This document shows, one piece after another, positions 1-12,500 of a stretch of DNA of 64,000 nt. Positions within the stretch are counted from its first letter, which is position 1. Each line of letters starts with the position of its first letter. The translations under genes were made by a program, and so were the position numbers. The notes beneath the pieces are model-generated. The model saw only the letters and a list, made by a program, of their open reading frames with translations. It was not told the DNA's origin and did not search any database. Source of the DNA: CAZOOM01 sp964460795 (lineage in GTDB: Bacteria; Omnitrophota; Omnitrophia; Omnitrophales; Aquincolibacteriaceae); contig CAYWRU010000002.1 of the NCBI GenBank assembly GCA_964460795.1, forward strand, positions 79,836 to 143,835. Direction: 5' to 3'.

Positions 1-530
1 TTTGCGAGCGCCAGAACTTCGAGTGTTTGAGATGTCGAAATACTCATTTTCCCATTTTGCATGAGATAAAAGATGCTCTGCATAACCTTTAGCGGATACC
101 GCATAGCCCTGCCTTAGCTGCATCTGAACGACTTCGGCATCCGTTAACGCTTGGTATAAATAGTAGGCATTCATCCAAGGATCTCCCTGCAACTCTGGGT
201 TTCTATATATAAAAAATGTTTGGAGCTGATTTTTTAAATGGGTGACGCTATCCACGGAATAGTTGCCATCAACAATCGCATGGCCCATTTCATGAGCTAA
301 AATGATGGGCCTCATATTGTGCGGCTGCTCATCCCACCAATCCCATCCAATTTCAATGGTAGGTCCAAGTGCATGGATTCCGCTGTCACTGGTCTCATTT
401 GTATGAATATAGTGAGCACTATGGTAGGGGCGATGGTTTGCAAGAATATAAAGAGGGTTTTCATTAGAAAAGTGTTGTGCCATAGATCTAAGTTCTGCAT
501 CTTGAGAAATCAATCGGTTAATTTCATCTT
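1..530 (-). other. Metalloprotease-like segment (HEMGH) of the giant protein, incomplete
   Basis: Residues from about 7040 to the window edge include AHEMGHAI (HExxH zinc motif, His7119, bases 280-294) after a WDWWDEQPHNMRP segment. The LTDAEVVQMQ segment further on could supply a third ligand. The motif and its context suggest a zinc peptidase fold, but the domain is cut by the window edge. It follows the RSEAR motif at residue 7014. HExxH is short, so this rests on motif plus flanking hydrophobic pattern. Confidence 0.5.
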
Positions 531-3500
531 GATGCTTTGTCTGAACCTCTGAGCTTCTGTGCTCCCCTAAGAAAAATCGCAGGGCTCCTTGTGCTCGTGC
601 TTCAGAACGGGGTGGATGGGCGGCAGCCGGAACGGGCCGTGAAACTGCGGCGGATACAATCTGTTGAAGCTGCGCAATATCATAGTCAGAGAGGATGCGT
701 TCGATTTCCTTCAGCGAATCCCTTTGATGGCTATAGGGTAATGCTTCAAAGACAGGTCCTCTCACATAACCTTCTACGATCAGAAGGGTTTCGCTGAATG
801 TCATTTTTGACGCCAGCATTTTCCGGAGAATCTCCATGTAAATTTTTAGCAATTCCATTTGATTTGCTTTGTCATGAATCGAAAGAAAAAATTTAAGATT
901 GAGAAACAAATGAATGCTTAAGAGAGCCGCCGGACTATGGTTTTGGGCTTGTTTAGGAAAAGATTGCAGGGCTTGGAGCACTTCAAGCTGGAGTGGCTCT
1001 CCTAAATCCAAAAATCCGTGAGATTCAATCAGTGTCACCAGCGCTGAATCGGATGCCGCGATTCTCGAAGGGGCGTGTCGTTCCACTGCTTGTTCAACCC
1101 CCAAAGCCACCTCTTGCGCTGCGCGGTTCAGCATGAAAAATCCAGAGGAATCAGCAAGTAAAGGCTTCTCTGAACCCGGTATGCTTTTATCCATCAAAGG
1201 CCTTCGAGTTCGAACTTCGGAACGCGGCGCGGGCGAAATGGCCAGAACAGGAATTCCCGTTAATACCCCATTCGAATGAAGCACTTCCCCCTGCAGCTCT
1301 TGACCGGGCTTCAGCCAGGTACGAAGCGAGGCCTCTATATCCGGCGGAATGCTTCCCCAGGTAGGAGGGAATTGGATTCCCTTTTGAACACCGTCGGCCA
1401 AAGTCACCATTTGTACTTTTTCGCTTGTCATGGATCCCCATTGCCGCTGCAGCAAGGTAACTGGTGTTTCTCGGGTGGGAAGCCGATCCTGCATCAACGC
1501 GCTTTGACGCTGTATAGCTGTTAATACATGATCATAACTTACGGACAGAATCTGTCTCGAGGAGGAGGAAGGGTACAGCATGAGGACCGAACCCGAGCCT
1601 AAGGCTTGCGATACTTTTTCAGGAAGAGGCCAAATCCTATTCCGCTGGATGGCGGCCGTAAAAGACTCCTGATCTGAGGAAGATGCCGCTTTATACCCAT
1701 TCAACAGTCGTCTGAAATCACTTTCAGCGAAACCCGGGCCGTGGAGGGGAGAATGAATAAAATAATGAATGGCTTTTATAACCTCCTCGCCTAATTTCGT
1801 CTTTGGAGACGTTCCCCCATGGGGACCAAAAATATCCTCTCTCCTGCGGAGCTTTTCTAATCTTTCAGAACCTAAACCAAAAAGAAGTTTCTTTTTTATT
1901 TCATTTGCAATCTTTGGCTCACGGAAAGCCTCTTCTAAAAGTTTTTTGACGGACCAATGACAAGCAGCTGCCATCGGAGAGAAAATGGAGTGCATAAAAA
2001 AGATATAAAGATCACGTTTTTCTTTCTCCATGTTTTCTGCGTTCCGCATTTCGGAGCGGAGAGGACTCAGGTCACGGGCCACCTGGGTGCGAATCGCAAT
2101 CTCAGTTGGATCGTTGTTGTAATCAACATGGCCTCGCGTTTCATATTTATGTTCGATGTCGTCGCGGACCCGGTAGAGATTAGTGAGAAGAAGTCTCAGC
2201 GCCTGTATATCAGGCATTGTTTTATCGGAAAGTTGTTCCGTCAATTGACGGACACTAGATGTATACCGGCCTTTGGCGCGGATGTATCCGGGTTCGTCTT
2301 CCGTCGCGGTATAGCCCTCTAAATGCCGGCGCGCAAATCGTTCCAGTTCCCGCTTGGCCTTCGCCAAAAGCGCCGGACGATTTTCCTGCACTCCCTGCCG
2401 GATCAGTAAAAGGGGCCGATCCAGCTCCGCAATCACCGATTCTTTATGGAGAGTGATATAGCGGCTCATGCGCTCGATCCGACGCAGGAAATCATGCTCC
2501 AAAATATTCTGTGCTTCTACAGCTTTAGAAAGCACGACATCATACTGCCGGAGATCCAGATTTTCTTTTGCAGCCGCCATTAAACTTCGAACCCGAGTTT
2601 TTTCCCGGACTTGCGCCCGTTCGACCCACCGGGCCACTTCTTCCAAGTCCCGGGCCGCACTGCGCAATTGGTGCGCAGGAATGGTTTTTTTGCCGTGATG
2701 CCGAAGCTGAAACTGAAGATCCGTCAAATACCCGATGGACATCCATGCCTGCCGATGCTCGCTGTCATAATTTTCCAGCACATGGTCGCGCGAACGGAAA
2801 AAATTGAAGAGATTCCGATACCGAATTCTTCCAAGTCCTTCCTGATAGCGAATCTCATCCGGCGCCAAATCCCGAGCCAGCTGACTGACCACGCGAATTT
2901 TGGATTCCTGATCCTGAATTGTTTTCTGACGCGCCCAGGCTCTGATCCGGGTAAAAACATCCTTGGCAATATTGGGATTGAAATAAAGGGCCGCTGCGAT
3001 ATCGTTAATTTGAATATCTCCTGAATCAGCTTTGATATCAACTTTTCGTAATGCCAGATACTCCAACAACCGGGTTTTCCAAAGCTGAGGATTTTGAGTC
3101 ACAGCGCCTTTCGAATCCATTAAAGCAGTGAGAAGTTGCTTGATCGTCGCCAAATAATAGGTCTCATGCTGATTCCAGCGATTCTCAATTCTTTCCACCG
3201 CACCCGTAGACGGCCGGCGTTTATCTACAATCGATTTTAAGGTTCTCACCTTCAAATAGTCATCCCCCGCACTGCGGACAAAAACTTCCGTCACTCCCTG
3301 TTTATGAAGTTCCCGGATTCGCTGCCACCGGAGTTCCCGTTCCTTGTCTTCAAAATGGCTGATGAGAGAATCTAAAACATTTCGGATCGAACGTTTTTCG
3401 CTCAAGAGCGCTGCTATGAGGGCAAACTCCACTTTAATGAGTTTATTAAGCAGAAGATTGGCTTTTTGGTTCAGATGTTCTAAATCAGCTTCATATTCTT

Positions 3501-6500
3501 TTTCGGGAATCCTGCCCTCACGGTAACCTCTTACTAAAGTGGCGATTTTCTTCTTCACCTGAAGATAAGAAGCTCCAAATTTCGATTGAAACGTCATAAG
3601 TTCATCCACGCTCTGACCATTCAGATGGAGACGGATGCTGGTTTCTGAGGCATCATCCAATCGATAAGAGGTGTTGATGTCTTCTATTTTCGCACGATCT
3701 TCTCGGGTAACTTTTCCGTCTGTATCCAAATGATCCCGCAAGGCATACAAACGACGCATCAGCGTTTCCAATCGAACGATGCGAGGCCCCCAATCCACAC
3801 GCGGAACGGCGTAACGGGTAAAACGTTCGCTTCGCTCCCACATCTTTTGATACACAAAACCCCGGGCACGAAGATCCACAGGCGATACTTCCATGGGAAG
3901 CGGAGCGCCTGAAAATACGAAGGTTTCTACAGCGTGAAGGGTGCGGCGAATACTTTGTGATACCGCAGGCTCTAAAGCTATTTTTTCATCCCGCAAGGTA
4001 TTGAACAAAATTTGGGAAGTGTACATGCGGGCAAAAAGTGCTGCTGCCACCTTGGTGCGTTCTTCTTCGTTCGGAATATTGCTGAGATAATCATAAAAAG
4101 GACGAAGGATATAGATCTTCCCGTTTTTTCCGGGCCAAAAGAGCTGCGGTGCTTTTTCACTTGCGGTTAATTGCCTGATTATTTTTTCACCCGCATGAAG
4201 TCCCACGATTTCCTGCTGGCTCAGGGACTGGCCAAAACGCGCAAGGAGAACTTGCTGCAAAGATGTTGCTTTGAAAATTTTTAAAATCTTAGAGCGCACT
4301 CCGTCTGGAAATTTCACGCTGTTTGCCCGCAAAAGATCATTGAAATCAATTTCGGAAAGATTTTGCAAATGTTTTCCGATTTGAAGAAGCAGAACATCCT
4401 CTTTAGTAATCGGGGCCTGTTGGACCGATGCATCAGCCAAGAGATCTTTCAAACTAACGCGCGCCGGCGTTGCTCTAAGTTCGGAGCGTTTGGAGGGAGT
4501 GCCGTTTCCTTCCCAGCTGGCTTTTTCAAGGCGCTGGATTTTGAGATGAATGGCCAAGGAGACTGCTCCGCCCAGTACAGGAAGCAACAGAAACCAGCCC
4601 AGAGAGATCCGGTCGAGCCACGGGGCCTGAAATTCCCCGGTTTTAGCAAGCAATTTTGCAATCAGAGGGATATAAACTATCGGTGCAGACAAGGCGATCC
4701 ATTTTCTCATCCGCTCTAATTTCTGCATTTTCCCCAGAGGAATTGCGCGATGTCGTGCGGATCTTTGATCAGAAGGCAGATCCCGCGACCGCATTTCGGA
4801 GCGGTTAAGTTCATGGACACGATCGAAGTAGGCTTCTGCTATCTTTTGAAATTTATCCAAAAGCTCATCGTCAAGCCGACGATCTCCGGACGCCGCCACA
4901 TCGGCGGATGAAATCGCCACAAAAATTATTTTTAGATTGCGGATCAATTCTGCTTGGTCAGCAGGATCTAGCATGCCATCACGAATAAGCGCGCCGATCC
5001 AATCCGCCACACGCTCCTCCCCGCCGAAAGCCATAAAAAATTCAGCATCATGACGCTCCGTCATATTCTTAAATAATCTCCAAAGACTTGAATGACCCAA
5101 AACAATTTCTCCAACTATCTCCGTCACTAAAGAATTCTCCCCTTTTTCTATTAAATGTTCTTTTGCGCGTTGCGCCCCCCATGTCTCATGCGTTGTATGT
5201 TCAGGAAGCTCTGCAAAACCCACATCATGAAGCGCTGCTCCATAGAGAAATGCTTTTTGATACAAAAGAGGCATCTGCTGAATCTGTAATGAAACTGCAT
5301 GAAAGCTTTCCTGTCTTAGGGTAAACAAACCCGCTTTTTGCTTGGCTGCTTCCCATCGGCCTTTAAATAAATCATCGCTGATTCCAGCCATGGCCAGCAT
5401 ATGCTGTGAGCGAGTCCACTCATGCGCCGTACCCGCCCTCTGTCCTTGCCACCGGGCACGAGGCCCTTCATCAAATTGGGTTTTAGGAATCCAGCTTGAA
5501 AATATTTTTTCCAAATAATCTTGCGCGGGCGACTCCGAAGTCAGCTCCAGATGAAACAAAGCCGCCGAACGCACCTCGGAGCGACCACCGCTCACCAAAG
5601 CGGTGTCGCGACTGTCCCCAAGTTGACCAAGCTTGGGGGCGGAGCGAGCCTCGCGCGAGCTCAGCGAAGCACTTATTACAACCGGCCATGAGCGTAATTC
5701 AGACCGGCGAATAGAGTTGTTTTTGACAGCTGCAGTCAAGGTGGGTTGAATTTCTTTTTTCCATGTTGCGGGTTTTGCGCTCAGAAAAGCAAGAAAGGAC
5801 GGAAATTGCTTTTCGGTCACATATTCTGAAACCCCTCTCACAATCCGGGTCAATTGATAACCGGCTGCGAAAGTGCGGCCATCTCTTTTCGCGGTCTCAA
5901 GAATCGCGCCGAACAGCTGGTCATTAATGTCAAAGGTGCTAATAAATGCAACGGCTACCTTCGCTGGATCCATGCCGGTATCCACCAATTTTTGTCCGTG
6001 TTCCCGAACGGCATGTAAAATTTCTTCCGTGGTAGGAGTCACCGTGTTCTGAGCGCCTTTTTTTCTTTTCGGAAGTTGTTTGATGATTTTATTCACGCGC
6101 TCTTTGAGGTTACGGCGCCAAGTGGTCGGATATTTTTTTAGGTAAGCTTTGATCGTAGCTCCCTCAGATCCACGCAAACCTTTGAGCTGCTGGTTCAATT
6201 CCTCGCTTAAATCCGTGATTTGGGTCGGTAAAGTAAAAACGCGGTTCTGCTCTTCCATTTGATCTAAAATAAAACTTAAAATGTCGGGATTGATATCAAA
6301 AAATCCCTTCAAAATACTCTGGGGTTCTCCCTGGCCCTGCCAAAAATGCATGAGCCGTTCAAGACGCTCCTCAAGCTCCTGAGGTAAATGAAAGAGAGTT
6401 TGTTTGGGGAGTATGTCCTGGGGAGAAACCGTGATCACCCGCTCCCCTTTTGATTCACGAATGACTTCTAAACTCAGCGCAAGATGTTTTGCAAGATCTG

Positions 6501-9500
6501 CTTTGATGGCTTCTCTTTTTTTATCTTCGCGTTTTCGGCTGTGCGGCTTGGTAAGATCTTTGATGAGCCATTTAAAATTGGGGTCCCCCAGTGCTTCCTC
6601 CAAACGATGATAAAGCTGCACTAACCTCACTTGCCGATTTGCCAGATGAAATCCCTTGAGCCCCTCTGCCATCACTTCCACCACCAGCAGATTGGTATCT
6701 CGCATAGAATTAAGTTCAAATACAAGTTCATCTTCTTGAACGCCAAATAAAAGCAGTTGAGCTGTTTTTGCTGCTAATTCTTTTCTCTGAGCAGGCGTAA
6801 TCGCTTGCAAGAGTCCAACCGCATAAGCGAACTGATCATCTTTGACAAGCATTGCTGGAGAAACGCCTGTAATTTTTACCAACTCCTCCGCGCTTACGAT
6901 CTGCATTTCTTTGAGCGCCGGCGTTTGAGATACCTTAGCCTGCAGCTCTTCCATAAATGCGAATTGCTGGGCATCCGTATCCTCTCCAGGCGCCGCATGC
7001 TCCAAAACAGCATCTTCAATAATGTGGTTCAGTCTTTTTTCGAGCACTACAAAGGCTTCTTTTCGGGGCAATCGGCCAAGCTCAACATAAAACTCTCGAA
7101 GTGTTTTTGCATTGTCCTCAGCAGGAACGCTATGCCGGTATTTTTCTCCGATTCGATCATAAATTTGATGCGCATCCGCAGTTTCAAGCGTTATATTTAA
7201 AATACCTGCCGTTTGCTGAATGGATTGTTGGACCCGTGTCGTCAATTCTTCGGAAGTCGCGGTGACTTTTTCGGTAAGAAATGCAGACTGATTCATGACT
7301 TCCTCTACTGCTTTTTTTATATTTGCTTTGGCAGCCTCCGCAATTTCCCCATCATCATTCACTGCTTTAGCCAGCGATTGTTTGGTAATGTCTCCATAGA
7401 CCCGAACCGTTCCATGATAGAGCCGTGATAAATTGTCCACCTTGGATAGATTAATAGTTCCCTTTGCGTGACCAACCACTTCTTTCAAAATGGCATATTT
7501 TTCAGAGCCGAGTGATTTCAATCCATTCACCCTCTGGTCTGCAGGAACTTCGCAGACGCGAAGCAAATCCATTATTTTTTTTGGATTTTTTCGATGCTGT
7601 TTGTAGCCGGGATCTTTTAAGAGTTGCGCCGCAAGGGGTAAGTCCGCCAGGGTTTCTTCAGGTCTTAATCCCAGATCCCGCTCAAATTCAAAGGGATGGA
7701 TTGAAAGCAGATCCCAAGATTCTAGAATTTTTCTGCCTAATGCTTCCGGCTTAAGACCAAACACCTTACGATATTCTTCTGCAATCGTTTCTGCTTTGCG
7801 GTAAGGACATCGTTTGCCTTCGGCTAGCTTCTGATTCATTTCCGCAGGAGTCATTCGAAATACCTGCCAATATTTCAGAGTGAAATCATTGGCCCCCGTA
7901 CGGCGATCTTCTTCATGGATCTCAGCAACTTGAATATCTTGGGCCTTCAACGCTTCTTCCAGAAGATGATCCAATGGAGCTTGGGCTCCAAGCTCACCCA
8001 AAATCGAGAGAAGAATGCGCGACATAAAAGCCGTCTCCCCTTCTCTCGCTTGATCCTTAGCAACTCTTGAAACGGTCATGGTTCCACGAAGCAATTCTCT
8101 AAATCCATCTTCACTCAAATTTTCTTGAAAGGTTCTGACTCTCGAGACCAGTTCGCGAGCATTTCCTGTGAAAACGCCTTTCTCTTCCATGGCAAAGATC
8201 AACATCTGTAAAATGATATTGGGATATCGCTTAAGAGCAATACTGGCTTCTATAATTGCATGCTCATTCGCAACCCCCGCCTGTTTGAGGATTTCTCTTT
8301 TTTCTGTCATCTGAGGATCGACTAGCCCCACTGAAGCTGCCGCCGGAATTTCTGGACCTCCAAAAACCGCATTAAAAGGTTTAGCGCTTCGCACCTCGGC
8401 GCGTTCTTCAAGAACGCGCACAGGAGTGCTTGACGCAATCGGCGGCAAGCGCACCTCGGCCCGCACACTGATGAGGTTTTGCTGATTATTTCCATCACGT
8501 AGGGATTGGAGACGGGCCTCGGAACGTTTTAAAAACATGCTCTTGACACTCTCTAAAAAGATTGCTACGCTACCGCCCCCTCGAAATTCAGGTCCCTCAG
8601 AAAGAAGAGAAAAGTTATGGTGATGCGTAAACAAAGTTCCGGTTCCGATATTCCCAGCGAGCGCGGGTTCAAAGTGATCCTTGAAGACATTCATTCCCAG
8701 TTCAGGGTTTTTGGCGATGGCATGCAGGACCTCCGCCAAAACGTAGATGGACTGCGTCAGGATGTGGATGGATTGCGGCAAGATATGGTTGAAGTCAAAG
8801 GCCGGCTGACTAAGGTTGAAAATGATGTTTCTTTTATAAAAAATGTCATCCTTCCTACCGTGGCCACTAAGGATGATGTGCTTGCGCTTGAGCGCAGGAT
8901 CCTTCCCCTCGAACACAACCGCTGAAGAACCTTTCGATTTCGGATTGCGGAACGGGGATTGCGGATTGAATTCCGCATTCCGCAATCTAAAATCCGCAAT
9001 GACGCGGCGCACTTCGGAGCGTTGACCGCCATGAACACCGGTGGCAGCTTCCAGTTGAGCGAGTTTTTGAAGAAAATCTTTTATTTCTTTTTGCATCTCT
9101 TCCAGAAAAAGTTTTTTCTCACGGATTGCTTTCTCTAAGGGGGCTCGGGCTTTTGAAATCTCCTCTGCTGGAAAACTCCCTACCTGCTCAAGGCTTAGAT
9201 TTCGAGCGCTTACGATTTCTTGATTCGCCAGCTCAAATCGCTCCACAAACGCTGTCAAACCTCCTACTTGTTGATACAAAGCCGCATAAAGTGAACGGGC
9301 GCCTTCTTCTCCGAGCGGAGTTGTGGCAGCTTTAGATAAATTATTTTCAATCTGCTGTTTCACAGATGTCCATCGAGCCAACAGCATCTGGAGCTGTGTG
9401 ATTTCAAAAAATCCTATCAAAGCTGCTTGCCGCTGCTGAAAAACCAATTGATTCATAAACTTAATTTTCAGTGATTCATCGGACGGAGGCATTTGGGGTA

Positions 9501-12500
9501 ATTTCCGAACAGCCTCATCCCATCCATCCGGGAATAGAATTTCCCCGTCCTTTTTCAGATGAGTAATCAATTGGGCCAAAAGCTGGACGGTTTCCATATC
9601 AGGGAAATTAAGCCCATCGCTGGAGGGAAATTCTTTTTTTGCTAAGGCATCCTTTTCCATACGGCTGAACATCCTCTGAAATTCAAAATTTAATTTTTGG
9701 GCTTGGGGATCCGAAAAATTTTGAGTGATCAGAGCCTTGACAGCATCTGTCCTTCGCTCAAGCTCGCCCAGTTCAGAGGTGCTGGGTTGGCCCATGGCAA
9801 GTGCCCTATAGGTTCTGCGTATGGAAACCAAGACGCGGCTCACCGCATCCCACAGTTCATTTTTCCAGCCTTCCGCAAACTTTGCACTTGGAGTGTACGA
9901 TTTTGATAAGACGGGTTTTGTCCGGAGTTCAGAGCGGGAAACGGACTTGTGTTTCTTTTTAACCGCCGCTGTATCTATGGGTATGGGAGAATCCCAGGTG
10001 GTTTGCGGATAACGGATGGCGGATTGAGAGGTTTTTTTATCATACGCTTTTCTGCGTTCAGGCGTTTCAAGCTCCGCATAGGCAGCGACAAACTCTCGGG
10101 AATATTGCTCTGCTTCGGCCATCACCGCAGGACCTTGCTGCCGGAATAAATCCGCATGAAAACTTCTCGATAAGGCTCGGAAATTTCTTTTGATTTTAGA
10201 GAAATCTTTTTCGCCTCGAGCCACTCCAAGTACCGTATAGGCATTAATAATTTCGCCCCCCTCCTCTAAATCCTCAATCACACGCGGCAGACTTCCCTGT
10301 GCTTTTAGATAGTTTTTATAACTAGTTCGCCGCGCAAGCTGAAGCATTAAACTCTCAGCGCCTGCCGTCGCGGCGCCTGCTTCAAGAACCTCCTGCGCAT
10401 GCCCTGCCTCTAAATTCCTGAGCAAGCGGGTGGCTTCGGAAATATTAACGCTTTGCATGAGTCGGGACACGGTTTCCGCGGGAAGATGCTGAACAAAATA
10501 ATCTCTCAAAGCCGGCGCGTCCTGAGATTCAATGACTCGGGGATGATCCTGCACCAATTGCTGAATAAGGGTGCGCCGTTGAGAGTCCGCCAGTTTAGCG
10601 AGAGCCCCCTGAAACTGTTCTTGCTTCGCTTGTTTCTTTTCCTCATTTCGCTCGCCTAGAACGGATAAAAGGATGGTCTTGCATAACCTGATTCTCTGAC
10701 GCATATCCACGGTTCCGCCTGATTCCAAAAGATAAATCATGTAATCAAACGTATGCGGACCGTTCGGATGGGCTGCCGTATGACTAAATGCCAGTTCCGC
10801 TAAACGAGCTTGGGCTTCCGAATCTCCTTGATGTACACGCATCAACAGAGCAAATTTTGCAGGAGCCCATCTTCCTCCCTTGTCTTTCATGGAACGATTC
10901 AGGATCTCTGCTGTGGCTTGACGGGACAAATGCGTCATGGCCTGCACCAAGGCAGCGGATCCCGCGGGGCCTTGCGTTCTAAATAAATCCATTAAGAATT
11001 GATCCGTACCAATCGCTTCTCCTTCAAAAGATTTTAAAAAATCCATCCCTTCAACAGACCCTAGGCAATGGCCTAAAGCGCCCCCCCATTTTTCAAATAC
11101 ACGATTTTGAAGCCGATTCATTAATTCCTGCTGTTGTCCAAAATTGAACAGGGGCTTGATATTGTTAGCATCTGGTTTAGCTTTTCCAAGCCGAAGCAGC
11201 AGCTGCCCCAGGGTGAAATTAAAGCGAGGGTTCTGAAGTAATTTTTGTCTAGCGATTGCTCGCCCTTCTCCGCTCTGCATGATCATGCGCATCACGCTTT
11301 GATCCTGCAAAACTAATTGATTTTGTTTATCCGCATGCTCGTCCGAACGATGAGATGCATAGAGCGTCGTATAAAGAGAGTTGAAAAAGGCCACTTTTTC
11401 TTCAAAGCTGAGATGTCCGTCTTCCCCTAAAAGTTCTTCCGGATATTGATATCCAAGCAGCACATAGCAAAGAAAATAGGCATGGGCAGCCCGCTTGAGT
11501 TCATAGGTTGTATAGGGGACCAGTTCTCTTGTTTTGGCATCAAAGGCACCCCCCATGGCAGCAACCAGAGCGTCTCGAAATTGGCCTTCGGACATACTGC
11601 GGGCCATTTCTGAAAAATCCATAATCAGAAAATAAGGCAGGCAGGCATAAAATCCATTGATGCTCATTAAGCGGAGGATTTCCGGATTACGATTTAAAAA
11701 TTTCAGGAACTTGGCAGGGTCAAATAAATAACGTTTCGATAAGGCTGCAATTTCATTTCGATGAGCAGCATAGAGCATCACTTGGGGCTTTTGAGAAGGT
11801 GCTCGCTCCTGGGCTGCATCGACAATTCTTTGCCCGAGAAAAACACCGTCTTCATAAGAGGCGGCTTTCACTAAAAAATATTTCCCCAGCCGGGCGCGGT
11901 AATATTGTGCCCGCTGACGGAAAATATTCATCTCTCCCAGGGCATAGTCGGGTCCAAAAAAATGGAGGTTCTGGCGCCATTCATCTAAGGTCATGCCGGA
12001 AGGAAGGGCGGGTGGTTTACCTCCCAATAAGCCGGTTAAAATTTCATCCTGTTTAGCTTTTTCAACGGCGTGAAGATATTCAAGATGATAACGGGTTTCC
12101 CATCCTGACTTACCCAAATGCGTCATCGCTGTTTTTAACCGCAAGAGATCCTCGCCTGGAACACGCGTTAAAAGAGGGATGATGTCAAAATAAGCCGCCG
12201 CCTGTTCATAGGGGAGTTTTGCCTGCATGAGATTTTCTACAAAAGCCTGATACAAAAGCCCATAACGAATGACCGCAAACATTTCCGGTTCTGATAAATT
12301 CAGGAAATCAACATCGATCACCAGCTGCGGGCCCATACCAGTCGCATCATGAGTAAATTGCACCGGGCGCTCTTCGTACTGTGATAACCGAACCTTATCA
12401 AAGCGATCATGATATTCACTCGCCATTTTCTTGATAAAAGCTAGTTTTGAGAGAAACTCTTCTTTTTTTCCTTCAAGGCCACAGCGTGCCAGCCATTTTT

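Noticed and set aside
3690..3740. An EF-hand-like loop (DTDGKVTRED) in the giant protein
   Set aside because: The first calcium ligand position is His and there is no paired hand; too weak to call.
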